Below are positions 43,222 through 55,548 of a stretch of DNA of 64,000 bases, piece by piece (within the stretch, counting starts at the first letter, position 1; the number at the start of each line of letters is the position of its first letter). The DNA comes from Sternotherus odoratus (taxonomy: Eukaryota; Chordata; Testudines; Kinosternidae): assembly GCA_032164245.1 (NCBI GenBank), contig JAVMKO010000001.1, forward strand, positions 167,329,434-167,393,433, given 5' to 3'. The translations under genes were made by a program, and so were the position numbers. Below the pieces are notes generated by a model, which saw nothing but the letters and a program-made list of their open reading frames with translations, was not told the DNA's origin and ran no database searches.

Positions 43222-45000
43222 TTGGCTGTAAATAAAGGCTATTCAAAACTCCCCAAAGTTGCTCGAAGTTAACACAAAGAGGAGCAAATCATTTCAGTTA
43301 TATCTTTTTGATTATTGTCATTGTTCAGAAAAGAAAAAATACAATGCAGTGTTGTAAATTGACACACAGAAATCATAGCTCACTCCCCCAAAAAGCATTC
43401 TCAGCAGAGTGCTCTTGTTCCCGGGGAGTGCACTCTTGGTGCCACCCTTAAAAATGTACCAAGCATATTGCTTTCTCACCCCTTTCACACATCATATTCC
43501 GGGTGGCCATTTCAGGGGAGGCGCATAGCCAAGTTCCTTCTTACCTTACCTGCAAAGGTTAGGGTGCTAGCCCTAGAACTCAAGGACTCCTGTACCCAGC
43601 CACTGTGCCAAGGTTATAGGGCAGGGCTATTTGCCCCCTTGCCTTTCCTTGTGCTGGACGCACTCGGACCAGAAGACTGTAATGCTAATCGGGATTCAAA
43701 ACAAAGTGTTGGGGTCACTGAACTAGATAAGACATTTGTCTGGCGTATGATGGAAAGTACAGTGGTAAAAAAACAAACTTCAGTCGCCTCTTCACCACCT
43801 CCCACAGCTGCTGCTGAAAGAAAAATGTGAATCCAAAAGGAAGAGAAAATGATTACACAATACAGATTTTAAGAATTCTGAACACACTGACAGAGACCTG
43901 CTGTGTAGCTTAAATGTGTGACAGTTAAAATTAAAAGGTTGCTTGCTGCAGTCTGAATGGCGTAAGATTTGACTATTTCTTGCTTTTTCTGAAGCACCTG
44001 ACTTTGTTTCAACTCATACAAAGTCTTGCCAATTCGGGGGAAATGATTACATAATAAAGCAAAATATAATATAGAAAATCGTTTAACCTATTTCACCACA
44101 TTATATCAAATGCACCAAGCATATTGTTTTCTCACCCCTTTCACTCCCACCTCCCCAGAAAGAGACTGTTATTAAATACATAATTTATTTGCAAATATTT
44201 TCGTGTACAAATTATAACCCAACATACAGGCATTTTCTAAAGTTACCCAGATACTTAACATGCCTTCTTATTTGTCAAGTCACAAGGATATCTATAACCT
44301 CACATAAGGTTACAGTTCCAATGTGGTGTTGGTGGGAGGAGGAGATTCACTAAAAATCATATTAAGGAACTGAAGCACTTAATTCCTGATACATCACTTG
44401 GAAAATATGGTCTTCTCTGGCAGCGGCTGAGGAAGAGGGAGATAGAGTCTGAAGAACAGCTTAAACTAAACTACTTGGTGAACTTCTCCTAATGCTTCCT
44501 AACTTCAATATGAATTTAGGCCTTCCATATCTTGTACAGCTTGGCTGCAATTGAAATGGATCACACATATAGTTTCATTGTCTTCAAAAACAGGGAAAAT
44601 CCGCACCTGGCCACATTAGTAGAAAACAAAGAAGATAACCAGAGGAATGAGCTGGTGTAGTGCTTACCTGAAGGGGTTAACAGGCTTGAGCCTGAAGAAA
44701 ATGTTGCAGTTTCTCGTTATGCATTTTAAATCAATTCTAAGCTACTTACAAATATGGGCAATTACTTTCTGCACTTTGCTTTGTAGTAAGATTTAATGAC
44801 TACTGTGTGATTCTCTTGGTGAGCACTGATAACCAAACACTAGGATATAAATTTTAAGTTTAACAAGTTTGTATGAAATAAGGAAGGTTTTTTTCAATCT
44901 TTTATTATAAGTTGGGAGGTTTTCAAGTTTAATATTCACAATCAGAATAAAAGCAGCTGGGATGGGTGGGGGCATTTCTTTCATAATGGCTACCAAAATA
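43222..45000. other. Unclassified sequence
   Basis: AT-rich. A 31-base near-identical segment occurs at 43458 and again at 44114 (one difference). The short frames here have no domain signature. Confidence 0.4.
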
Positions 45001-45008
45001 CCCTAGAC

Positions 45009-45136
45009 CAGCGATGTCCAATACATTCGCCACTAGCCTCATATGGCTAATAGGCTATTGAATTTTGGCTAATACATATATGTGGCTTAATGTGGCACAA
45101 GTGTGGCTAGTATTGAATTTCTATTGGACACCGCTG
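45009..45136. mobile_element. Short hAT-like MITE, 128 bp
   Basis: The ends are cagcgatgtccaata and the inverse of cagcggtgtccaata. Inside is a symmetrical arrangement of 'cactagcc', 'tggctaat' and 'gtggctagtattgaattt'. The flanking 8-mers (ccctagac and cctgagat) do not match well, so the hAT call rests on the termini. Confidence 0.6.
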
Positions 45137-45866
45137 CCTGAGATCATACTCCCAGGAATGAGACTTTTTTTAATGAAACTGTTGGGTCTTCCCATAAATG
45201 TATGGTCCTATTCTCCACATGCTTGGGTATCTGGAAAGATGAGTAGTTATAAAATTATGTCTCTCTTCCATATTGAGATATCCCAGTGTGAAATAACCAT
45301 CACTTTATATCGGTGCAGCTAGGAAAACATTGTCTTTCCTTGGACAATTTCTCTGATCAGATTAAAGTGAATTTAGTGCTTGTGAAAGGGTATGCCTACT
45401 TTATGACTAACATTGGTGGCTTGAGTCCACCAAATCAACAGAACCCCTCACCCCATTAAGAGAGGGAGGGGCCGCAGCACCCAGACACAAACTGAATCTG
45501 AGAGGCAAAAAAGAAGAACAAAGAGAGGGGGATGTTTTGACCATATGACCTACAAGAGAACCAGGAGCAGAATCCCAGACAATGCCTGTTGCTCTAAAAA
45601 TAAGTCCAAGGAATCAAGGGATGCTGCCCAGACAAAGCGCTGGGGAGAGGGAGGAGAATCTATTCACCTCTGAGTCATGGACCCAGCATACTTCTACTGC
45701 ACCACTCTGCTGTGCTAAAGGTGAAAGATACAACCTGGACAGTGATGAATCTTGGTTTTCCCTCCAGATATGATCAGCAAAGGCAGCACAAGTGCGAGTT
45801 TCTCCACATTACCAAGCGCGGTGCCTCGCCTTGACGTAGGGGGACTGTTTACAAGTCCTAAGTCTT
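45137..45866. other. No recognisable feature
   Basis: Unclassified sequence. Confidence 0.35.
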
Positions 45867-46125
45867 CACTGCCAAAAAAAGAGGTTTCAGGGAGATAACT
45901 CACGTGTTAGCTATCCAGCTGTATAATCCTAGTGGAGACAAGGCATAGGCAGTTTCTACTGTGACAAAGGTAGGTGAGATCAACACTATTCCCTCCAGCT
46001 GTAATCTACCTTGGCCAAGTTAAATCAGTAAAAACTGCCTGCGCATTGTCTCCAGTAGGCTTAGACAGCTGGATAGCAAACACACACGACTCATCTCCCT
46101 GAAATGTCTTTTTGTTATGTTAAGA
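45867..46125. mobile_element. Long palindromic MITE remnant
   Basis: The left arm 'tttcagggagataactcacg', 'tagctatccagctgt', 'tagtggagacaaggc' is inverted at the right as 'gcattgtctccagtaggc', 'acagctggatagcaaac' and 'catctccctgaaa'. The arms run almost to the centre near 45990. It looks like a decayed palindromic DNA element. The left edge 'agtcttcact' is typical of such elements. Confidence 0.6.
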
Positions 46126-47216
46126 TTGAGAGGGCATCATGGACAGTTTTATATTTTACAATTTCTTGGGTGTAAATAGAATGTCTTTCAAATGCAACAT
46201 GAATATTGTTCACAAAAATCCTTCAAGCCACCATTGAAACAACAGATCTAACTGAAGTTTGATTACACCATAGCAGGACAGAAGTACCTAGGTCTATGCA
46301 TAGGAATCTAAGGTCCTCTGTTTAGCCATTAAAGATCAGGAGCTAGAACCGCCTATAAAAATATGCTAATTAATTACTGTTGATTCCTGCTGGAAGGCAA
46401 TTTTTATTAGCTTTAATCAAGGTATGAGGGGATGGAGTATCTCAGGATAGAGGGAACTAGGCATTAGAACAGTGGAGATCATTCAGGGAAAACCATCTGA
46501 TCAGTGAAGCTTAAGGAGTAAGTTTAGGCTAAGGTGTAACTTGCTGTTATTTGAGCTACCAATAACATTTCTTTCATACGGATAAGGTGTTTCTGTTTTG
46601 TTTTAAAGGTGCTAATGGATTGAGGTAGCTTTTTTTCAAACTTTAAATGTGACTCTGCCAGAGGGCTCATCTGAGAATATTGCTAACTCCAACCTTCATA
46701 CACACCGGTAACCCGAGTTAGTGTCATTCATGATGGGCCCTCACAGAAGTGGAGATACTGTACTTCATATATAGGGATAGCTTAATCATTTTGGTAAAGA
46801 AAAACTTCATAAGAGTCATCCAAAAAGTCATCCCAACTCTGGAACAGAACCCATATGAACTCATATCTGATTTTGAGTAGGAAAACATTTAAATAAGTGC
46901 AACCGATCCTTCTTCGCAACTCCGAGTGAATCTTCTATCTTCATTGAAATCCAGTCTAGGAGACTGTCCTGGGGACTTGGAGTTTCCAGCTCTTGTTTGT
47001 GGTGGTTTCCGTGTTTTACCACCACAGTTGGGGTTATTTTTTAAGTAAATCCCATTATATCCAGCTGAGGTCACTAATTGACTTGGATGTTGCCAACTGA
47101 TCAGTGAGGCTGTGGGACAGCTGCTAAATCATTAGCAAAGCTGAGCCCAGCTTTCCTCAAAGTGCCAGCCAGCCCATGACACTACCACAATGGATTCCTG
47201 ATCTCAGTTGGAGCCT
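46126..47216. other. No recognisable feature
   Basis: Unclassified AT-rich sequence. Confidence 0.4.
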
Positions 47217-47228
47217 TTAGGTGTCATA

Positions 47229-47464
47229 AGACAAGGAAGACTTTGTAGCACCTTAGAGACTAACCAGTTTATTTCAGCATAAGCTTTTGTGGGCTATAGC
47301 CCACTTCGTCGGATGCATAGCATGGAACAGAAGGCATCCGATGAAGTAGGCTATAGCCCATGAAAGCTTATGCTGAAATAAACTGGTTAGTCTCTAAGGT
47401 GCTACAAAGTCTTCCTCGTCTTATTTACGGATACAGACTAACGCGGCTGCTAATCTTAAACCTG
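47229..47464 (+). mobile_element. Penelope-derived foldback element, second copy
   Basis: Arms of about 92 bp (47226-47317 and 47333-47424) are inverted copies of the Penelope 3' terminus, separated by a short loop. The right side continues through 'tacggatacagactaacgcg', the family's terminal motif. Possible imperfect flanking repeats are ttaggtgtcata (47217-47228) and ttaaggtgttata (47465-47477). It belongs to a different subfamily from the 554-757 unit ('gtctctaaggtgctac' versus 'gtttaaggtgccac'). No coding sequence. Confidence 0.85.
47334..47373 (+). ncRNA. Hammerhead-like hairpin in foldback arm
   Basis: Layout gcat, ccgatga plus a, gtagg/gccca, tgaaa, gctt, atgc. The core again has C at position 4 and an extra A before stem II. 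The opposite arm holds the inverse at 47277-47316. Activity is unproven. Confidence 0.35.
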
Positions 47465-47477
47465 TTAAGGTGTTATA

Positions 47478-48190
47478 ACAACTATTATTCCCAAAAGAAC
47501 CAGAACCCTGTGCTATTTCAACATCTTATGATGGATATGATATTAATGTGTATCATTACCATCATCAGACCACTTCCTTATTGCCTTTACTGTCTACCAA
47601 GATACTATTTTTAAAAATATCATCTAATTTAGGCCCCCTCTATGATGGTACTATTCACTGAGAATAAGGTTTCTACTCCATAAATTATCTGATTCAGGAC
47701 AATATTTCTACACTTGGAGGAAGATGATACTCAAATGAAAAAGGATATAAGAATTTGGTCCATACTTAGCAGCTCTGAATGCTAAAAGATTTATCCCTCC
47801 AACATGAACTCATTTATTTAATACTGATCCAAGTCTTCTGTCCATTTGTTGCTATGGCAGAAGATGAAAATATAAAGCAACGTGAATGGAAAAAAAAGAA
47901 AAGTGAACATGCATTGTTTTTCAGGTGGAATATACGCATTATCAATTTAAATATACTGTAATAGTATTGGATTTCAATTTTTGAAGTGAGCTAGGGATGT
48001 TGAGAAGCTTTTAACTGTAATTTTGAGATGAGGGCAAACAGCAGATAGATACTAGAAGTTATTTTAGAACTATACTTTCTGGTATATCTCTCTTTAAAGA
48101 TAAATGCAAGCAGAGGAGAGGTTTAAAAACTGGAAAAAGAATACTACAAAATGTAATAGATTATTTCATTTCTTAGTGCAAAGAGTCATT
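47478..48190. other. No recognisable feature
   Basis: AT-rich unclassified sequence. Confidence 0.4.
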
Positions 48191-48500
48191 ATAAAGTCAG
48201 AAGGGACCACTGTGACCACCTAATCCCGAGATCAGCAACGTTAGCACTCAGCACTGCAGGGTAAGCACCCTTAGTGGACCCCGCCAGTTTGTTTACTTGC
48301 TGGTTCGTGATCACAGCTCCCACTGGCTGTGGTTCGCCGTCCCAGTCCAATGGGAACTGTGGGAAGTGGCGCAGTGCTAGCTGCCGCTTCCTGCAGCCCC
48401 CATTGGACCGGGACCCCTCCCAGATTGGTGACATCTGCACATTTTATAAACATCCTCTCCACTTCATTATCAAAATCCTTAATGTCTATTAGGAAACAAT
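48191..48500 (-). repeat. CR1 fragments, antisense, flanking a GC-rich MITE
   Basis: 'aaagtcagaagggaccactg' (48192-48211) matches the antisense CR1 3' UTR. 'cagattggtgacatctgcac' with 'attttataaacatcc' (48421-48455) matches the antisense RT motif C region (compare 28705-28730). The GC-rich block between them is a separate element. Confidence 0.6.
48226..48420. mobile_element. GC-rich palindromic hAT-like MITE
   Basis: Left part 'gatcagcaacgttagcac', 'gccagtttgtttacttgctg', 'tgtggttcgccgtcccagtc'. The right part 'gccgcttcctgcagccccca' with 'ttggaccgggacc' inverts the 'ccagtccaatgggaactgtg' segment. It resembles a very common turtle palindromic MITE, apparently half-deleted on the right. Confidence 0.55.
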
Positions 48501-48977
48501 AAAATAGTTATGAAAAACAATATTAGTCTAGAAGCCTAGTGGGGGGGGGGAAGAATGGGTGGAATTATTTGGTGACTAGTGGGTGAAATCAAATATCACT
48601 GGATACTGAAAAGAGGGAAGGGTGGCATTGTCAGCTATTGCAGGGGGAGGGGATTGCTAAAATCTAGAAACTTCTGGATGATCTGCATGGCTTTGTCTAA
48701 TGTGGTGCTAAATGAAACTAGCTAGTTGTCTGACTATTCAGTTTGAGTTTTCAAGGTTCACTGCACAGAGTAGGTGTTTTTCAATCTGTTGCATTAAATG
48801 TGAAAGCTGATGATCAAAACTGTAAGTACATAATTAATAGAGCTAAAAAACAAAAGATAATTTTGCAATTTAAAAAAATATTCCCCTTTTTTGAAGTTTG
48901 AAATTTCAAACATTCAAAACCAACTATATGCTAGATTGGAAAAGTGGGAGTGAGGAGGGGATTTCACAACAAATTCA
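48501..48977. other. No recognisable feature
   Basis: Unclassified sequence with a G run at 48541-48550. Confidence 0.35.
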
Positions 48978-49362
48978 TACTGCAGCAAAAAAACTTCAAG
49001 TCCAGACTGCAAAGGGAAACTGCAGAGCTACAATTCATTTGCAAATTTAACACAAACAATCTAGGACTGAACAAAGACCTACAATGGCTTGCTAATTACA
49101 AAAATAGCTTCTCCTCTCTCCATGTTCACACCCCTCATTCAACTGCTAGAAGAATAACCCACCCTCCCTGATTGGAGATAACAAGCTGGTTCAGCCTAAT
49201 TGGACTAACCTTGTTACCTCCCACCTGGTTCTTGCCTACTTTTCTATACCTGCCTCTGGACACTTCCACTGCTTGCATCCGACGAAGTGGGTATTAGCCC
49301 ACGAAAGCTTATGCTTCAAAACTTTATAGTTAGTCTTTAAGGTGCCACAGGACTTTGTTACC
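48978..49362 (+). mobile_element. Penelope-like element, 3' end only
   Basis: Begins inside the endonuclease C-terminus and runs through the 3' UTR to the terminal hairpin (49275-49314) and 'ggtgccacaggactttgtt'. The frame at 48980-49171 reads LQQKNFKSRLQRETAELQFI, then LQWLANYKNSFSSLHVHTP. It is colinear with the 12990-13190 part of the other copy. It is 5'-truncated. No TSD was identified. Confidence 0.85.
49275..49314 (+). ncRNA. Hammerhead-like hairpin in Penelope 3' end
   Basis: Potential stem I is gcat (49275-49278) with atgc (49311-49314). The core is ccgacga plus a (49279-49286). Stem II is gtggg (49287-49291) with cccac (49298-49302). Then come gaaa (49303-49306) and gctt. It is identical to the 12847-12886 copy. 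Departures from the hammerhead consensus are C at position 4 and one inserted A. Confidence 0.4.
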
Positions 49363-49677
49363 TCTAATAAAAACAGATAATTCTTTCAAAGCAAAATATG
49401 AACATTGTCATAAATTAAGACAGACAGAGTTAATTAACAAGATTTTTGTTCATGTAAAATAGATTTGGAAGGCTTGTTTCTTTGGATGCTTCAAGATCAA
49501 ATGTATCATTAACTTGGAAGAGCAGAATACTGATGTGTGGGATGATACAAAAAGGGAGAATTTTATCAATCATCATAATTATTGAAACATAGTCACAATT
49601 CTAATTAAGGTTTTTCAACATTATTCCACAACTATCACACCCATCACCACCACCACCCACCCACACGCATCCCCCTA
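49363..49677. other. No recognisable feature
   Basis: AT-rich spacer. Confidence 0.35.
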
Positions 49678-49965
49678 ACCTCTGGCTGAGTCACTGAAGT
49701 CCTCAAATCATGATTTAAAAGACTTCAAGTTACAGAGAATCCACCATGTACACTAGTTTAAAACTGCAAGTGACCCATGCCCGATGCTGCAAAGGAAGGC
49801 AAAAAACCCCACAGGGTCTCTATCAATCTGACCCATGAGAAAATCTCTTCTCAGTCCCAAATATGATGATCAGTTAGACCCTGAGCAGGTGGGAAAGACC
49901 CACCAGCCATACACCTGGGAAATAATTTTCTGTAATGACTCGGAGACCTCCCCTTCTAGTGTCCC
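49678..49965 (-). repeat. CR1-family 3' UTR fragment, antisense
   Basis: 'aagacttcaagttacagaga' plus 'atccacca' is the inverse of the block at 21008-21040. It continues with 'aaaaaccccacagggtctct' and 'gagaaaatctcttctcagtc', typical of antisense turtle CR1 3' UTR. Confidence 0.7.
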
Positions 49966-52900
49966 ATCGCCAGCCACTGGAGATATTTGCTGCTAACAGA
50001 CGCAGATCAGCTACATGCTATTTTAGGCAGTCTCATCATACCATCCCCTTTTATTTTGGGCATATACCTTGATAAAGAAACATGTCTATGAAGTGAATTA
50101 CATAGTATGTGTTTCATGTTTCATGTATGAAAACCTTTGTAGATATTTTCACTGGGTTTTAGCCTGCTTTTCCACCGCCTTGTGTATTCACACAGACCTA
50201 TGCAAACTGGGTATAAAATGCTATTTCCTCATTCCGTAGACATTGTGATTATTGGACATGGGTAGATCACACTTTAAAAATGTGATTCTCTTCTCCACTC
50301 TATGGTTCATCCATGACTCACTAGGAACTGAGTTCTATTTAATGTGGTCTTATGAGTGATATAGCACTCATGTGGGGTTCTTTCCTCCCCCAAATAAGAA
50401 ACCCTTTGTCCCCCAAATAAGAAACACAATTGCATATCTAGTTACAAGTCTGAAGTTATTTTACATGCACAAACTTTTTCTAGTTATACTGTGTTTGCAT
50501 TCCAAATCTCAATCTTCAAATATCCCAAGCTATCCCCTCAAAACCTATGACTCATGATGATTAATCAATCATTTTTATTTGTAAGTAAAGAAAAACCCAC
50601 ACAAAACCAGCAATGTTGCATCATTGGGGTTTGCTCGCTGAACTTAGTAAGTGAAATATCTGATCTGACATGGATCAACATGAATTTATTGTCAAGCAAT
50701 AATGCAAAGATACAAGGCCTGGTGTGGATACATAAAATATAGGTAAAGTTCAAGTTTTGCCTGCCAGACTCATTTGTCTGCTAATGGCAAGCCAGTTAGC
50801 TCTTATGAGCTCTGGGTTCCCTTTGGCAAGTGAAAGATGGTTACATTAAAAAAATTATGGGTGGGCAAACTTGACACTTGCATGTGAACTCAGAGCCAGT
50901 TTATAGAACAGCTTGAGAATCATCCTAAAGATGACTTAAGGCCTGGCAGGCAAAGCCTGCTCACAAGGTTCCATTGCTAATAGTCCACAGCTACAGCATA
51001 CAAATCAGTGCACAACTACCTATGATGAATCACTCATCAATAGAACTTTACAAAACATTAAAAAACACGAACCCCCTTTGACTTATGAAATGCTTTAATT
51101 TGCCTTGTGGCTCATGAGACACCATCAGCACTCCTGAACATTATGAAAGATTCCTCACAGAAAAGGTAACTAGTGGTCCTCATTTTTACCTGCAACTCAA
51201 TTGCTGTTCTTGAATAAAGATCATCAGTAGTTCCAATATGTAACATCATTTGAGTGGATGATGAAGTGACTAATTCTGTACTCTAAACTAAACTGAAACC
51301 AGCAACTGATTTCAACATTCATTAATAAAATAGGACTACATAATACAGTTCTTAATACCATAATCTCTGGGCACACACGTAGGTCTAAAAAGGTAAAAGA
51401 CCAATGCTATGCAAAGACTAAACTAATCCATCAAACCAATCCCTCCTCCCAGATGTTTCCATTTATGTTACTCATTTAGCACTATGAGTAAAGAACAGGT
51501 AAACATCTATATTTTGAGGATGATTTTACTACCACAGTAGTTTGATTATATATATTTTACACACACAAGATCAATCAGAATTGTTTTTTACACCCTTTCA
51601 GATTACAACACTAATGCCACTCCTGTCATATGAACTGTTCAAAACAAGGTGCTTATCACATTTTTAAGAATCCACTACTCTGGTGGGGACTGTACTAGTT
51701 TGTGTACCAAGAAATTCCAACTCCTCACCTCAAGGATTCCATACAAAGTGCCACAGAAATCAAAGAACTGGTAAACATTTCAATGCAAAGCTACTGCAGC
51801 TGTACAAGAAGCATCACTTCAGGTTGAAACTCAGACCAACTGTTGTGAAAGCTGGTATTGAAATGACTCTTATAATATTACTGAAACACTAAAACACAAA
51901 ACACCTTGGGCAAGTTTGTCAAAGCACCAAGAGATTCAACAGCATATTCCCAATTAGGTGCGTCTGAAAATTTTACCTTACTATCATCTCTTAGCAACAT
52001 TAACTGGTTTCCATAAACTTAAAACCACAGAAAACCCAGGAAATACAAAACAATGTCATATATGAACATTTGTCACCCCTCACATATACACACACCATCC
52101 ATTCTTCTAAGAAATAAACCTACAGCGGTCATGCAGACAACCTTAACTCTGCCCTTTATGGAACCCCATGAAAAAAAAAGTAATGCACATATCTCTTGGA
52201 TGAGAAACAATACAAATATATTCAAGTCAGAACAAAACAAGGTTAAAGGCCCTGCTTAGAAATAAAATTATAGAAAAACCTTACTTTATGGCACTGCTAT
52301 TGCACCATTATAAAGAGTGGTGTTTTATTGACACATGTCTATAGTTTGGGGGTGGTTAAACGAATGTCATGCTCCTTAAAGTTATCCCATTGACACCTGA
52401 AGAAAGCAAGGCTTTCTAGTATCTACAGATTGAGTTCAGGTAGTGGCAGTCAAGCTTCCTGAAACTGTCTCAACCCTGACCTGGAAGGAGCACCTCTCCT
52501 GTCCAAGTTTTGTTTGGTATCCATGCCCATTCAGTCCCTGATTTATGATTACTTACACTGCCAACACAAGTATCTATTCATGCCATTAATGATGGTGGCT
52601 TTCTGATCTGGACGGTTTTCAACTAAGAAATGGTCTGAAACCAGCAACAAATGCTACATAGGCCACTAAACAACCATCAGATGGTTGTAACTTTCAGTTG
52701 TCTCTAGGATGCTTTGTTTATTGTGATCTGCACAGTGCCATTGTGCAGATTAGGGGGAATCGTACAGATTTTATATTGATTTTAATGTTAAAGCTTTAAA
52801 TTCTGGAATGCATTTTATTTCTAGGCAAATTGTATGATATAAAAAAAATCTTGTTTTCCAGGGCTCTGTGTATTGCTTGCTATTTTCTTTGTTTTCCATT

Positions 52901-53904
52901 TCATTCATATATTTTAAATGTATTTTTATATCTTTATACCAAAGAGGGTCATCTCTGCTACCTAAATTCTTTTGGTAGCATAGCCTAAATGCACCTCAAT
53001 GGCCTATGTTGTGAAGTGACCGTGGGACTACCTTTTCCTCTGTTCCCCAAGGCCAGTAAAAATCATAAAATGTTAGCTGTAAGTAACTCTGGATTTCCTT
53101 GCTTTCCCTGGTTTATCTGAGACCCTCCTGATATAGATTCTTTAACCTTTGTATCTTACTATAAAATGAAAGGACAGTGAAGGACCTTTCCCCGAATAGC
53201 AGTAGCAAAAAATCCAAGTGTTTCCTCTGTGACCCTCCCAATCTGCGTAATCACCGTTTAATCAGAGTAATCATCCTATTTTTATATAACATTTGATAGA
53301 TACAGCTTCTAATGGTTGCAAAGCGTGGCAAGTTTCTTGCAAACACCTTGCTGCTGACTCCTTGCCTCATGACTAGAATGTAAATGATGCATAGTGTTAA
53401 GTATCCAATCATCCCTCCACTCAACATGGGCAACTTTGTAGCTTATGAGATAGACACTGTCATAAATGAAGAGTAGCAGGCCACTTACATCATTGTTTCA
53501 GCATCTTCTTTGGACTCTCCAGCTCAAACAAGCAATGTTTTTTCTACACATGGTTATTTCTTCGTGTGTGCACCCCCTTTCTCTTCCTACTATGGCAGCA
53601 GTACTGAATGCTAACCAGTAAAAACTTGCTCTAGTTCCTGATGCTCATTTCTCCTAATATCTTGGAGTGCTAAGCATTGACAAGTTGTCACCTAGCACAG
53701 GAGTTGGAATCCGCCATTGGCCTCATTTGGTGGACCCTGCAGCTATTCTGACACATCAGGGAATGCAAGTTCTCTAGCACTGTAAAGTAGAACATCTGAA
53801 GTTATACGCAGTATGAAGTTGGAGATTTTGAAGTTTCACTCCTCAGAGCCATCCCTACTAATACTATACCCTTCAATAGCCTCTTTCACTGGGGATCTCA
53901 AAGA
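49966..53904. other. Repeat-poor AT-rich DNA, nothing identified
   Basis: About 3.9 kb with no recognisable transposon ends, LINE blocks or domain-bearing frames. It may be old unique sequence. I see no direct evidence of function. Confidence 0.4.
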
Positions 53905-54065
53905 GCATTACAATGGTAATTAATTAAGTTTTAACAGACATGACAAAGACATGTAAAGGGTCTTTCCCAAGGTCACACAGTGACTTACCTGTATCAGGAA
54001 TAGAACTCAGGTGTCTACTAACTCCCTATCCCATATTTCAACCATTACATGCCATTGCTTCCCCA
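53905..54065 (-). repeat. MIR-like SINE fragment, antisense
   Basis: 'ggtctttcccaaggtcacac' followed by 'agtgacttacctgtatcagg', 'aatagaactcaggtgtctac' and 'aaccattacatgccattgct' matches the complement of the MIR core and head. Confidence 0.65.
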
Positions 54066-54204
54066 TATAATATTAGTATAGGAGTGATGCCGTTACTAAA
54101 CAATACCCACAAATAAGTTACTCTGTGTACACCACAGCTGTTTGGGGAACAAATAGTTGTTTTTAGTGATTTTGCTTAAAAATTGGACTGGTACATCTTG
54201 GCAT

Positions 54205-54385
54205 AATTAAGGCCCAGATTCAGAGACGTTATTAAGAACGTACTTATATCCCATTGACTCAATAGGAGTACTTGTGTGCTTAATTTAAGCACATGGTTAA
54301 ATGCTTTTAAAGTAAGGATGAAATTATTTGCATGCTTAAATTTAAGTACATTTGGGAGCATTTATTGAATCAGGACCTGAGAGTC
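54205..54385. repeat. Old palindromic repeat (cttaaattaagcac-type)
   Basis: 'aaggcccagattcagagacg' opens it and 'attgaatcaggacctgagag' closes it. Between are 'cccattgactcaatagga' and inverted 'gcttaatttaagcac' / 'gcttaaatttaagtac' units. I recognise an old sauropsid palindrome. Confidence 0.6.
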
Positions 54386-55470
54386 AAAGCTTGAGAAAGT
54401 CTAGAGGGTTTAAGATGATGTAACCTTCTTCCAGTCCTTTTAACATGTAGTGTAGGGTGCACCAGTTTAGGGTCCATTAGATTCACTTAGACTTACACTA
54501 CAGACAAACATTTATCTCCTCACCTTAAATATAACCTCTGAATGTGGCCATCTGAGTCTAAGGCAGTCTATGCATAAACCAAGGAATGAGAAGAGAGCAA
54601 CAAAACAAACAACTAAACCATGGTGTAAGAATGTATAGATTAAAACTGGCTACTTGTTCCATCTTATGGCAACTCAACAATCAACTTACATTTCCCTGCA
54701 GTAAGTGGGAGTAAGACAGTCTGAAGGAGAATGTGTGTAAAGGGAATCTAAGTTTTATCATCTTACCTGTCATCTTTGAAGTTGGCCAGGTGGCTCCAAG
54801 ATACAAATTAAAAGAAATATTACAATATTATGAGAGGAATAACACCTCACATTAAAAATAAATCAACTTTATGACTACAAAATAGCTAACGAAATCTAAA
54901 TAAAATTTTCTAAAATAATTCTTCTGAGCAGATAATTTGCCATTTAGGTTACAGACCAAACTGAATCATAAGGATTGTACTATTTTATAAATCACTTACT
55001 ATATTCTTTATTATTTGTTAAGTACTAACTAGTAATATGGTCAACACTGAGTAAGACACAAAGAAAAACCACTTCCTTATCCTGAGGAGTTTGCAAACTA
55101 CATTATGAGGAGATTGATAGTCTCTTCATAGTTAAGGGCATTTCCATTATAAGGCAGAAATTCATCCACTTCTAATTCCTGAAATTCAAATCCTTCTGTT
55201 TTCTAATTTTTAAGGTTAACTCTCAGTGTGAAGGAGAGGTGTTTTTCTATGTTTGAAGGGAGTTCATGAAAGACTTAGCATAACAAACAGTATAATATTA
55301 GCTTTTGAAATGCTGACGGAACGTATTAATGTTTCTTTCCACCTTTCATATTGTTAATGTAATCAAATTCTAACTCACCCTTTGGTGGAGAACTAATATA
55401 GGTGAAGCATGGAAACCTATAACTAACTGGCTTCCTTATATGGAATTTAAGAGCTTGCTCTAGACATTAT
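54386..55470. other. No recognisable feature
   Basis: AT-rich unclassified sequence. Confidence 0.4.
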
Positions 55471-55548
55471 GTGAAATCCTGGCCCCATTGAAGTCAATGG
55501 GAGTTTGGCCAGTTACTTCAGTGGGGCCAGGACTTCACCTGCTGTCCA
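55471..55548. repeat. Short palindromic repeat, 78 bp
   Basis: 'gtgaaatcctggccccattg' is inverted at the right as 'cagtggggccaggacttcac', around a centre containing 'gtcaatgggagtttggcc'. Confidence 0.75.
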
